Of a DNA stretch of 64,000 bases, positions 1 through 11,322 are shown piece by piece. The stretch comes from Rhynchosporium graminicola. Its lineage: Eukaryota > Ascomycota > Leotiomycetes > Helotiales > Ploettnerulaceae. Position 1 is the first letter of the stretch. Each line of letters starts with the position of its first letter. Position numbers and translations under genes: made by a program. Location: contig FJUW01000007.1 of NCBI GenBank assembly GCA_900074885.1, forward strand, positions 672,704-736,703, given 5' to 3'. The notes beneath the pieces are model-generated. The model made no database searches. It was not told where the DNA came from and was given only the letters and a program-made list of their open reading frames with translations.

Positions 1-1049
1 GGGACTGACGAATATACGAGTTCTCTGCTGTGGTTCCCTGAGATTTCGAATCATCGTCTTCAGGCAAGACTTGAAAAGTCCTATACGTGTCTATCACACC
101 CAAGAAATTATCTAATTGAACAAATTCTCGCACATAATCACCAGAATACATAGGGTTTGAGCACAATATTACTCAATCACAAAATCAAAGTGAACAACCG
201 AAGGAGAGAAGAAAACTCTATTGCAATGCTCAATTCATGCGGCCTCATGCTTTGCTTGTGCTAGCAGTGAGTAATAAACAAGCTTGCTTGATCGCAATGT
301 ATGCAGATAGATAGACGGCTGGCTCATCATTATCAATCGTTCATCTCATCATCAGATCGTGTCACTCTTCCTTGTCTTCCTTATCCCCCGCTCGTCCTAT
401 CTCCCCAATACCCTCCCCTGATCTCACACTCTCTCGTCCACATCACAAAAAGACAACTCCGTATATGTACCCCAGCCCAATGCCTTCATCCACCCATTCA
501 TTCAAGAACTGGATCTTCGCGCCCTCTCCCTCGTCCAAAACGGGAAAAGAGCGTGGTATGTAAAATGTAAAATACAACAGCGAACGAAAAGATGAGAACC
601 AAGTTAAACTCGTATCTCCCCTGCAAAACGGACGATCTCAATCAACATTCGCAAACCAGCATGCATGATACGCATGCCATGAGACAAGAGACTCAATGGA
701 TGTCCCGAAAGGGATGATGCCAATCATCATATGCAATGCTGTGCCGCGCCCGTCGTGTCAATCGTGTCCTTATTTACATTTGTGGGGTTTCGTTCGTTGG
801 TTCGTTCATCCGCTCGTTCGTTCATGAAAAATATGGAGAACATCTTCTCAAGTGAAAAGATCATGGAAATAGTCATCGTTACTGTGTCATGTTTTTCGTA
901 ATATAAGCATGTACAAGAAGAATTGAACATCTTGTCAAAGGAAATTCTCCCCTGAGAAGGATCTCGATTAAAATTGAGGGGTGAATTGTGTGCTCGCCAT
1001 CGAATGGCGAACTTGGGAAAGGGCGAATGTGTTGAGTGGGTCAAGTCTG
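1..1049. other. 3' flank of the J-domain gene; no gene seen
   Basis: No open frame here has convincing coding character. The part next to 1050 is the likely 3' UTR and terminator region of the minus-strand J-domain gene. Around 790-820 there is a short run of GTTCGTTCATTC-like repeats. Confidence 0.6.
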
Positions 1050-3005
1050 TCATGATGCATACACAGGTCCTCGATGATAACTGGAATATTCTCGGTCTCG
1101 TCCTTCAGTGCCTCGGCGTCCATAATCTTGGACTCCTGCAGCGTGAGCGGAGTATATAACGTTCTCGTGGCCGTAATTTGGTACATAAGATACCTTATCA
1201 AAATACGCTCCTCCTGGAGCAACTCTTGAACTTCCTCTTTGGCCACTACCTTCCCGATATAACTTGGGGCGCGCAGTGAGTACGATTGGCTCAGGTTCAG
1301 GTTCGGCTTGGTAGTACTTTGTCGATTGAGATCGATTTGTACGAGGTCGTTCACTGCTGGTAGACTTTCGGGCGATAGGAGGTCTTGCTGGTGTTCCACG
1401 TGGGGTTTCGCTGGCAACTTGAGGATATTCTTCACGCATCTCGGAGCGGTGGCTCCTTGTTGGAGCTACAATTGGGACAGTGCGGCCATTCTCAACGACA
1501 TAGCGGGTCGGCTCTCGGCGAGCTTGCGGGGGACTGTGAGATCTTTGGGCAGCATATACAGGAGAGTCAGGTTCTGATTCCGAGGAGAAATCCTGTCTTG
1601 GTTTGCTACTACCATTGGCTCTTGGGCGATCCCCAGACTGGAAAGTGGATGCTCGTGGTAGAGAGGGCATCGCTGCTTCTTTACTACGAGGATACTCCTG
1701 AGTTTTGGATCGACTGGGCTGATCTCGTGCAAAGACGGGGGGTGCCGAGGCATAGCTGGTGAGAGTGGGCTTGCCTCTTAGTGCAGCTGCTGGTGAAGGT
1801 GGCTCGACAATGTAAGGATCAGCAGTTGGTGCTGGTGGTGACCTCCTTCTGGACGACTTTTCGGTACGTACTGCAGGTGTTTCTGAAGACCTTCTATTGG
1901 ACTCTTTTGTACGACCAGCGGATGATCTTTTGGGCATGTCATCATCGCTATACTGTGCTTGGGCTGGAGCTGCTGTGTATTGTCGATACGAGGCCGATGA
2001 GGCTGGCGAGAACGTTTCAGCTCTTCGCATTCCTGGATGTGGAAGATCAGTATCAGCTGCCACCTTTCGGCGAGCAGCTTGCATGTATGCGCCTGCAAAA
2101 TCCTTATGGTCCTTCCACTTCTCGGTCATAGGAGCCTCTCTGGGCGATTGGGCATGTCGGGCAGCTTCTGTGGCACGAACAGCTTCCTCGCGGATTCTGA
2201 TTTCTTCCTCCATCCTATGCCTCAGTTTCCTCTCTGCAGCTCTAGTTGCATCTGCTCTGCTTGCAGCAACTCGATGGGCATCATCGTCCGATGAATCATC
2301 CTCGACATAGGTTGCATGTCGAGATCGGGTCTTCTCATCCGTGCCTCTCCTTCTATCCTTATCACTAGATTTCTTCTTCTCGCGATGTGCCCTTTTCGAT
2401 GAATCTTTTTCTCTCTCCTTCTGCCTCTGCCTCTCTTCATCGAGCTTTCTCGCGGCAGCTTCCCGAATTCGCATCTCCTCATCCCTCATAGCCGCAGCAC
2501 GTCTTCGTTCCGAATCGCCGCTTGCAGATTTCCTAGGCATGTGTCTCTCCTCGTAAACGTCTTCGTTTGACCTCGGTACGCCAGTAGGATATGTGTACAC
2601 CTTTTGCCGCCCGTAAGAGTTTGGTCTGGGCTCTGCATTCTTCACCTCGAATTCAAATGGATTGCTTCTCGGCGTTGAATTCGCTCTAGACTCTGCTTTC
2701 TTCACCTCGAACTCAAACGGGTTGCTTCTCGGCGTTGGGTTGCCACGTCCCATCTCCTTTCGCAGCTCAAACAACTTGACTTGTTCATCGTATTGTAACC
2801 TCCTGGAATCATCACTGAGTAGCTCGTAGGCCTGTTGTACCTTCTGAAATTCATCCTGCTTGATAGCCTTCAGAGCGGCGTCCTGCACCTTGTCTGGATG
2901 GCATTTGAGGACCAGTTTCCGGTGAGCGCTTCGGATCTCTGGTAGCTTTGCGTCCTTTGTCACTCCTAGCAGCTTGTATGGATCTGGTGGAAGTATCGAA
3001 GTCAT
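1050..3005 (-). CDS. J-domain (DnaJ-type) co-chaperone-like protein, 651 aa
   Basis: Single-exon gene starting with ATG at 3003-3005. An N-terminal J domain spans about residues 8-75 and carries the HPD tripeptide at about 36-38, the signature that stimulates Hsp70 ATPase. After it comes a short duplicated segment (two copies of an N-P-F-E-F-E-V-K motif at about 90-120). A long region of charged Arg/Lys/Glu/Ser-rich and proline-rich low-complexity sequence follows, partly coiled-coil-like around 180-290. There is no DnaJ zinc-finger or C-terminal substrate-binding domain, so this is a class C-type J protein. The last 60 residues are Tyr/Gly-rich. The J domain is seen directly. The client process is unknown, although such fungal proteins with disordered tails are often nuclear or RNA-related. 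The start is well supported because the J domain begins immediately after it. Confidence 0.9.
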   Translation of the reverse strand: MTSILPPDPYKLLGVTKDAKLPEIRSAHRKLVLKCHPDKVQDAALKAIKQDEFQKVQQAYELLSDDSRRLQYDEQVKLFELRKEMGRGNPTPRSNPFEFEVKKAESRANSTPRSNPFEFEVKNAEPRPNSYGRQKVYTYPTGVPRSNEDVYEERHMPRKSASGDSERRRAAAMRDEEMRIREAAARKLDEERQRQKEREKDSSKRAHREKKKSSDKDRRRGTDEKTRSRHATYVEDDSSDDDAHRVAASRADATRAAERKLRHRMEEEIRIREEAVRATEAARHAQSPREAPMTEKWKDHKDFAGAYMQAARRKVAADTDLPHPGMRRAETFSPASSASYRQYTAAPAQAQYSDDDMPKRSSAGRTKESNRRSSETPAVRTEKSSRRRSPPAPTADPYIVEPPSPAAALRGKPTLTSYASAPPVFARDQPSRSKTQEYPRSKEAAMPSLPRASTFQSGDRPRANGSSKPRQDFSSESEPDSPVYAAQRSHSPPQARREPTRYVVENGRTVPIVAPTRSHRSEMREEYPQVASETPRGTPARPPIARKSTSSERPRTNRSQSTKYYQAEPEPEPIVLTARPKLYREGSGQRGSSRVAPGGAYFDKVSYVPNYGHENVIYSAHAAGVQDYGRRGTEGRDREYSSYHRGPVYAS

Positions 3006-4965
3006 GATTATGGAAGAGGAGCCGACCTCAGCGTTCGAGTGGCAACGAATGGTGAGGTAGTGGGGGGAAGGTTCGTATGGATGGATTTCTGGATGTAGTG
3101 GATGCTCGAAGGGGCGAGCAAAGGACTCTATTGCATTATAACTGGTGAGTGTCGAAGTGGGTGGAATGCTCGGTATGTAGGATGTTGTAACGAGGTCAAC
3201 CAGAACAGTTGGCAGGTACTAAAGGAAAGAGTGGAAGTAGTAAGAAGACGGGTGATTAGAAATTCGAAGACGACAAAAGTGACTTCGGGGCCAGGAGAGA
3301 ACGAAAATTGCCAAGGATATCGCTCAGATGCGGACAAGTTGTAGAAGCAATGATGTATGCGTATGGCTGTGCCAAATAGCACAGTGTATGTAGGAGTAGA
3401 GTTGAGTAAGGTGGGTAGGTAGGTAGAGTCGGCAGCGTAGAGCAGAGTAGAGCAAGAGGGAGTGCAGGTAGGCAATAGGCAATAGACGGGAGCGGGAAGG
3501 AGCGAGAGCGATACGATGTGATGCGATGCAATGGGAGGGGAGCTCGGGCTCGGGGGGGGATTCCTGACTGCCCTGGCTGCCCTGGCCTGGCTGGCTCTTC
3601 TCGCTCTTTGGTCCTGGTTCTGGTTCTGGTTCTGGGCGGACGGGCAGACGCTGTCTGTCTAGATTCTGGCTGGTTGGCTGGCTGGCTCGCTCTGGGTGGT
3701 GGATGTGGATGTCGATGTCGATGGATGTCGATGTCAAGAGGTTCCGCGAATCCCAATCGACGTAGACGGCATGGATGGATGGATGGATGGCACAGATGGC
3801 ACGGATGGTGGCAAGAGTCGGCCGTAGCTGTCAAAAAGACGGGTTGGCATGTATTTGACTTTTGGGCGGCATGAGGTCAGGCAGGTCACGGGCGACCCGC
3901 TTTTACTCCCTCGGCTGCTACGATCATTACGGTGACCGCTTAAACCACGGCCCGGGCGGGCAAGAATCAAGAATCAAGAACCAAGAACCCAGAACCAAGA
4001 AGCCTGGATGGAATGTCTTGCGAGTCAGCTTGACTCACTCAGCACATGGCCGCAGTCGAGCTCTTCGTCAGCGGTGCTCCGTAGGCACCTCAGGTACTAT
4101 ACTGGTACGTACATCCATGCCATGGAATCACTGTAAGAGAGTTGCCATTTTAAGTGGCAATAAATAAGTTACAAACTCGCCTTCCAATGTTACAGTACTA
4201 CAGAAGAAAGTTGCCGGACAAGCACAAAGCAATGGTTCCGGAGACTATCGAGTCGGATCGGAGAATAGGGGCGCGCCCGAAGAGAGACACACTCCTGCAC
4301 TGCACTGCACTGCACGGCACTACAACGCACCACACCGCACTGCTGACGTCGAGTGGTCCAGCAGGGCACGAGGGTCTGCGAATAGTGACCAGACAACACA
4401 ACAGGCGGTGAACGACCCTGACCCCGTCAGTACCTAGACATGAGACGAGACGAGATGAATCTGCAGTTCCCGCCAATGCTTGCTTGTTGTTGACATGCAC
4501 CGCTGCCTCGAGCAGGGCGACGAGGTGATGATGAAGCATCCCGGGTATCAGAAAGTATTTAGTTAACTCTCTCGCCCCGCCTCAATCTGCTGGGCGAAGG
4601 GGAGACGAGGAAGACCGAACTTCACAATATTGATGAGCAGTTATCATCGGCATGCCTTATCAGCCGGGCAAATGCAGTAGCCATGTAAGAAAGGATGGTG
4701 ATTCAACGAACGACCGAAACTCTACTCGAGACTGCCTATCCGGCACGATGTTGACGTCCTATTCCACGTCAATACACTTCCGAAGTCTTGTTTTAGTGGT
4801 TGCCTTGTCCGAATGTTCCTGACTGCGGATCTCCCTGTATGATGCCGGCCACAGTTGTGATCCTCAAAAGTGCAATTGGTAGTATTTTGGAAATCACATC
4901 TGGACGGAACGCCTGGACTAGAAAGTGGAGAAACCAGCTGGATGAGATTCTGGTCAATCGCTGCT
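3006..4965. other. Upstream region of the J-domain gene; low-complexity, no gene seen
   Basis: This holds the probable promoter and 5' UTR of the minus-strand J-domain gene. Low-complexity tracts include TGGTTC repeats near 3615-3640, TGGC repeats near 3665-3690, GATGTC repeats near 3700-3730 and an ATGG run at about 3771-3792. A run of near-identical CACTG/CACGG units lies near 4295-4330. Open frames crossing these tracts are low-complexity shadows. Confidence 0.5.
3771..3792. repeat. (ATGG)n microsatellite
   Basis: About five tandem ATGG units read directly in the sequence. Confidence 0.8.
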
Positions 4966-5750
4966 TTAGCCAATATAAAGAGTCTCTCTCATGTTCGAGC
5001 TGAAGAGTGGATAGCTCCCACTCGTGTAAGTGACGGTATCAGCTGGATAGGTAGCTTCTGGCGGGTACAGAAGTTCTAGAGGCATCTTGAGATCCAGACC
5101 AGATCCCATCAGCACATCACCAGTTAAGGAATCGCATATCTGGACAGCCAAACCACCACCAGTAGTCTCCAAGACCCAGTATGACCAAGACAAGTATCTA
5201 CTTTCACTTTGCTGTTCAACAATTACTGGCTCACAGTCCACTTTTACAACGCTACCACTACTCCCTACCTTGTAGGTACGTACCAAACAATAACGTGGGT
5301 GACCAAGGAAACAGAAACATCACATCACACTATCATTTTCTAGATCAACAGACCAGACCATTTTCTCTCAAATCAGAAGTACGACAACCATCTCTTGGTA
5401 ACACTCAACCAGTTGGAAGTCAAGCGGGTCGAAAATGAGGTCTTTGGGCGAGGAGCATGCGACCTCCACGCTACAAGGACTCACTCAATAGGTTTATTTG
5501 TAGGTTTAGTAGGCCTCGGAATGGCCTCTTTCTCAGTATAAGTAACCAACAACAGTCTCCAGTCCACTCCTCTTCTTTCTCTTTCATCAAAGCGATATGT
5601 AACCGAACCAGACCTCGACTCGGGAATGTCAATCTGTTTGGTTACACTTTCCATTCGTAAACCTCCTGCGTACAAGGAAGGTATCATAGGGGGCGAGTAT
5701 AGGATTCTGCACTGCCTGCCATCCATGCTACCCCTACCGTATTCTTCCAT
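4966..5750 (-). CDS. Unidentified protein-coding region, multi-exon, structure unresolved
   Basis: Two stretches on the minus strand read like real exons. The first runs from an ATG at 5748-5750 to a GTGAGT donor at about 5484 (about 88 codons; motifs IDIPESRSGS and RRGVDWRLLLV). The last runs from about 5270 to a stop at 4966 (motifs LSWSYWVLETTGGG and SLTGDVLMGSGLDL). Between them a shorter stretch near 5370-5450 also reads like coding sequence (LIFDPLDFQLVECYQ). Third-position variation and amino-acid composition look like coding DNA, unlike the flanks. I could not join the three pieces with acceptable GT-AG introns in frame: the donor at 5484 leaves phase 2 and the next in-phase acceptor is only 14 nt away. 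It is therefore either a gene with unusual splicing or a decayed one. I do not recognise the family. Confidence 0.4.
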
Positions 5751-6935
5751 CTTCAGCTCTAGCCTCACTCAGTCTCACCTCACTCACCGTCGTCATCACT
5801 AAAAATACCCCTCCTAGCCGCTCGTGAAACGCTTTCCCCCGTCAATTATCGCAGCCTTGTCCTTTCTCCTCAAAGAATTTTAGAGGGATTCAAAATGAGG
5901 AGGGCAAAGATGAGATGTGATGAGAATTCCGTCCCAGACATTAACACACCCTCTTCCCAAGGCACACTGCAGGCCAGCGGGATCAGACCCAGCCAGTGCA
6001 ACCACACATACAATAACAAGTCACCCACACACACCCTTACCATAAACAACAGCAACAATAATAACAACAACAATCACCACCCATAACCTACCAGCAAGCT
6101 GCACGCAAGCTGCCCGCAAGAAAGAGGCTTTTCAGGCCTGAATGCATACCTCATCCCATCCGATCTATCACCTCATCCTGTCCCTGAACCAATCGGCACG
6201 ACGGCTGATCTGAAGCACAGAGTTCTCGCTACGTATGCGTTTCAGCGGTGAACTTGAACTTGAACTTGAGTTGAGTTTGAGCTCTCAGCTTGACTGGTAC
6301 AATATCTGAGTTTGGTTCTGAAACATATATACTTACACACACGGGAGTATCGATCATCAGATTGAAATCAATACCGATGAAGTTGCAGTCTCCAAAGTCA
6401 AAAGAAGTCATGTAAACACCCCCAGTACTTTCCTCTTACGCGTCTACGGTCGAATTCCCAAGGCGTCAGTCAACCTTCCATGCTCTTCTCCCTCCTCCCT
6501 CTTCGAGACTCTTGACCTCTCTCTCCACCAAAAGCATCTTTTTAGGATCATACCTGCTGCATGTCCCTCGCACTATGTTCCCTTTCGTTTCGCGGGTCCT
6601 GCCGCACATCGCTGTGCCAATAGATCATGATCCTGATCCATTCTGATCTCCTTCTGGGATAGTGTCATGTATAGAAGAGACACCCGGAGGAGACGGGAAT
6701 ATACTTGCTCCTACTGCTTACATACCTCCGATGCTCTCTCAAACAGAGGAGTGCGTAGGTACGTCTTCGCAGTAAGTAGAAAAAAGAGAAAGCGTGCCTG
6801 AGTCGATATCACTCATCTTTTCACTTTGTAGACTAGCTTTTTTAGGATAAATCTTGATATCAGAAACCCCAGTTATAATAGTACTTGCACTTGTACCCGG
6901 CACCATCTGTGTCACTGCCCTGCCCTACTTTACCT

Positions 6936-6962
6936 ACTCTGTACTGTACTGTACTGTACTGC
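6936..6962. repeat. (TACTG)n short tandem repeat
   Basis: Five or so consecutive TACTG/TACTGC units are visible. Confidence 0.7.
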
Positions 6963-7432
6963 ACAGTATGCATCCGCTCCACGATTAATCTAATCTACAA
7001 GTACGGGGTGGGTGATTTTCCCATCGCGAGACTGTACTGTACGCGGGAGGGCCTCGCCTGGCAGATCCCGATCCTTCTTTGTCTTCATCCCATCCCACTC
7101 CACTCAGCTCCGACACCACTACCCTCTTCATACTAGCATCAAGCTGTCTACTCGTAGCTAGCTTCCTCTCTACATTCCACCAGAAACCTTGCGTCACAGG
7201 TTCACCCTTCAATCATTCGGGATCTACCTACCAACCTGGAAAGTCCACAACAATAATGAAAAAGTATCGACATTTGTTATCGCCACTCCACTCACGTCCG
7301 TCCAGATCAGCTCGATTCGATCGGATCTTGAGATCTACAGAGGGGTCAGTCAGTGTGAGTCTGTGAGAGAAAGAAGAGTGGCGGCCCAGACCTGGATGGA
7401 AAGGAAAGGTGGGGTGAAAGTTCCCTCACTTC

Positions 7433-7461
7433 CTCACTCACTCACTCACTCACTCACTCAC
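7433..7461. repeat. (CTCA)n microsatellite
   Basis: Seven tandem CTCA units. Confidence 0.85.
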
Positions 7462-7768
7462 CCCTTCACGATCATGGTCGTACAACCTGGAGATCCCCTC
7501 ATTCCAAAAGTGCTTCAGAGCTTACATCCAAGAAGCTCGAAATCCGACTCCTCAACGATCTCAGGCTCTCCTTCCTAACACGAAGGAGTCGGTCAACCTT
7601 GCTCACTTCCCTCGCTTACTGTACTCACTTTCACAAGCATAAGCATAAGCATCCATAATCATTGGACCACAAGTCGGCGCTTGCTTCCCCTTCCTTGCAT
7701 ACAGACAAGCACACATACATACTTCCACATACAGGAATGAACCCTTGCATTACGCACATGCGCAAACG

Positions 7769-7857
7769 CATACATACATACATACATACATACATACATA
7801 CATACATACATACATACATACATACATACATACATACATACATACATACATACATAC
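7769..7857. repeat. (CATA)22 microsatellite
   Basis: About 22 uninterrupted CATA units. It produces spurious open frames in several registers on both strands (IHTY repeats on +, VCMY repeats on -), which are not genes. A short second CATA tract lies near 8281-8299. Confidence 0.95.
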
Positions 7858-10800
7858 GTGCAGCTTTGTGGGCCGCATGGTGGCAGTGCGGGGTACCAGA
7901 CAGCTTTCTTTGTACATACAGTACAGTGCTGCACTGCAAACCTAGATAAGATAATGAGTAAGATTATTAATAGTACCTGGGTCTCCGTCAGTACCTTACG
8001 GATTAGGGTAGAGCGAGTAGTCTAGATGATACACATACATGTAGTATTTACCATGCGAATATACGGTTGGAGACGTACCTAGCTCGCTAACTTGAAGATA
8101 TGTGCGTGCGTGCTTGCTTACTTTCAATCTCAAGCAGACATGTCAAGACACCCAGAGTAAAGTAAGCAAAAATAGCTAGCTAGTATGACAATAGAGATGC
8201 ACCGTTCATCAGTAATTGACATGTACATAACCTGTATATACAGATGCCCTACCACTCCCTTCGTACCCAGCCCTATTTACACATACATACATACATACAA
8301 TACCCGAACCTAGACTCTCAGTCTTTCTTCCACATCAAACGAGTATCGTTTCTCCCACAAGGACTCCTTTCTCGCTTCGAAGCCATCACGTCTTCCGTCT
8401 CAAACTAAGCTCGATCATAATCGACTCGTCGACCTCAAAGTGTAGTACCGGTACTTCCTTTAGCACCTCGTGCTAGTCATGTTACAAAACGTGAGATATA
8501 TATATATATATACTTACGAATCCCGTTGTATGAGTTAGGCAGGCGAGTAAGGATGCTAAAGAAATGAGGATCGATGGTAAAGAAAGTAGTGCCTAAGAGT
8601 ATATTTCCCGCTCACTCGATTCGAATTCGTAAGCTCGGCTATAGTGGATTGCCGGATGATGGATGATAGATGATAGATGGCGTAGTATATACATACGAAC
8701 ACAATCATCGAGAGAAAAAATAAAACCGAAAGTTCACAATGCCAACGGAAGACACCTAAACTCAGAGGAAGAAAGAAACAGGATGGATATCAGGTATCCG
8801 AGAACCCCGGAAGTGCGCAGGGGAATCCTCCACGTGTCTGACCAGGAAGGCTCATCGTGGTGATCGGCTCAGTGTTGCGGAGATCCGATCTCCAAGGAAA
8901 AGATATCCCGTCGCCTTCGGTCACTAGCTGGCTGGCTGGCTAGCTGGCTACCAGAAGACGGTGATACAAGCCAGACGCTGGAAAAATCGTACCCATTACA
9001 CCTACGTGAGACTAGATCCAAGCAAGTTCCATAAACTTCCATTCCCTCTCGCTTGGAGTACACATACATCCTCCCAGAACCCCGATGAGCTCCCTCCCCT
9101 CGGCGAATTTGAAAGCCAGAAACTTCTCTGAACACTACCTACCTACCTTCGTCCTCGATCTTGTCTTGCCTTGACACCTGCGCACGCACGCACGATGGTC
9201 GCAGTAAGCCGGCCGGTTTCAAATCTCATGCTTGATGTGCACCTCCAGTGATCCGAGTCGTCTGTCTCTTGGATGAGCAGTCGGGCCTGAATCTTCGCGT
9301 TCGGATATCTTGATCCCCGAGGATGTCGTAGGCGAGGAAGCAAACGGGTCAGGGGAGAGATGGAGGGAGGGAGGAATCTGAAATTCTGTGAGGTGCTGGC
9401 TAGTGATGAATGATTTGCGTGATGTGAGAGAGAAATGATAGAGATATGAGGCGGAGCTTGAGGCGGAGCTTGAGGTTGAGCTTTTGATGGATTTACTACT
9501 TATTTATGTACGTGTGGACCAATCTCCGTAAACAGCTCTTTGGTATGAGAATCAATCTGGCTGTGTGCATTTGTACCCCAACACCAACCCCCGGCCCGAA
9601 ACCCAATCTCAATCTCTAGAAAAAGTCCTGCGTCTCGTTCGAGAGGCAGTCTCTACATGTGCGAGGAAACTGCTGGTTCTGATGAAGCTTTCCCTTGACG
9701 TCGAGTCGTCGACTTTGTCGTCGAAATTAGCGAGCTTGTCACTCTCCGAGAAGATAAACCGGGAAAGCGAGACCGTCAAATCCGCTGCTAAGCGTCCGTG
9801 CCATAATTCAAGGTCAGGACATCACTCGATCCATTTCCCTGCCAGCTGACTTAAAGTAGGTGGTGAGTCGCCGTTCAGCCGGTAATTGTGCAGGTAGTCT
9901 CTGAACATTTGCAGTGTACTCAGCTGGTACTGCAGATAGGTAATTTCTTATGACTTCCGTGGCTCTGTGTAGTAAAGCAGTAGACCTAGTGAGCTATAAA
10001 CTATTCATTCTCGGGATAGTACCGGCTTTCTCTGTTCGCCCATCTGGCCTGGCAAATGTCCTCTGCGTTCATGTCGCCGGGTCGGCTGGGGCACTTTCTG
10101 ATTGTCTTATTTGCTACTTGTTAGGGCAGATGTGATGAGCGACTCCTTGAAACGTTGGTCAGGATGGCAGGCCTGTTAGGGAGTATTACTTTGATTAATC
10201 ACATGAGCAGGTACGGAAATATATAAGACTCAAGAGGACTCACGAGGACCCAAGCGACTTCAAAGGGCGAGTGATACAAGATCAAGGATTCACTGAGTAT
10301 TGCAAAATAAATTCAGGAAACCGAGAAAATAAAGCTTGCGGAAGAAAGCAAGGTGTATTCTGGTGTTTAGCTTGCCTTCCCAACACATCAGCGACCTTCT
10401 ATAGTGATGCACAGCCAGACACATTATACAGATTCAATTCGATCTTGGCTCTGATACCTGATTTCAGCGAGCTCTGGCTAATAGTACAAGCTCTGCAATG
10501 GCTCGGAACGAGATGTGGTTCGCGAAGCATCATGCGTACCCGGGGTTGGCCAGAGCGTAGGTGTTGATAGCAGTTACAACAAGTATGGGACGATAAGCTT
10601 GACCTTATACGTCCACAAGGCAAAGCTTACACTAGCCGTCAAAGTGAGCTTTCGCCATTTTGGTCTTCCTTGAGCTAGGAGCTGTGGTAAGCAATAGAGA
10701 AAATATCCAACATACTTGATTTGAGACCTCCGGTAAAATTCATATCTGAAGGGACGTAAACAGAAATATGAGTGCATCAGAGACTCGGTCTGTGCAGCAG

Positions 10801-11322
10801 AAAGACAAACCGACTGTGTTGGCCACTAACTCGATTAATCGCCATGGAGGATCCCTTGTCGAACATCGAGATTATCGAACGTCGAGACTCATGCCATTGT
10901 CAAGCCCAGGAATAGCGTCATCTCTTAGGATAAGAATCCGGGGGAAAGATGCAGAAGAACCTAATCTTCATAATGCAATAGAGAGCTTGTACAAGGCCGG
11001 TGCATAACAGTGAGAGCCAGTCGTTGTGGTGCCGTTGTACTGCTATCAGCTAGCCATATGATAATTGGAAGAACGATTGCGGCCCGAAACATAGCAGGAG
11101 GCCATGTTAATTTTCCAAGACGACTTGCAATAGTCCTCCATAGTGCAATGGAGTGGTAGACTAACGTGATCCAAATCGTCTCGGTAAATATTCCAGCTTT
11201 TAATGTCTTCGAGTAGTCGAGTCTTAAACTGTCACTGGAGGCTCTTTTGTATTTCTTTAGTGTGGAGACCTGTAACATCGCATTCCAAGGTGCAGTCTTA
11301 TCTGGCCAGAAAGTGCAACACT

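Larger units (their letters stand above)
5751..11322. other. Long gene-poor stretch with microsatellites
   Basis: No gene can be supported over 5.5 kb. It contains A/C-rich trinucleotide runs near 6045-6080, TACTG repeats, CTCA and CATA microsatellites and a short TA run at about 8504-8517. A weak hydrophobic minus-strand frame at 10961-11278 (with another at 10574-10777) has membrane-protein-like composition. It has no recognisable family and no continuity, so I leave it as a possible decayed fragment. Confidence 0.5.

Noticed and set aside
7631..7949. Open frames across the CATA microsatellite on both strands
   Set aside because: They consist of repeated IHTY or VCMY units created by the tetranucleotide repeat and have no other coding sequence.
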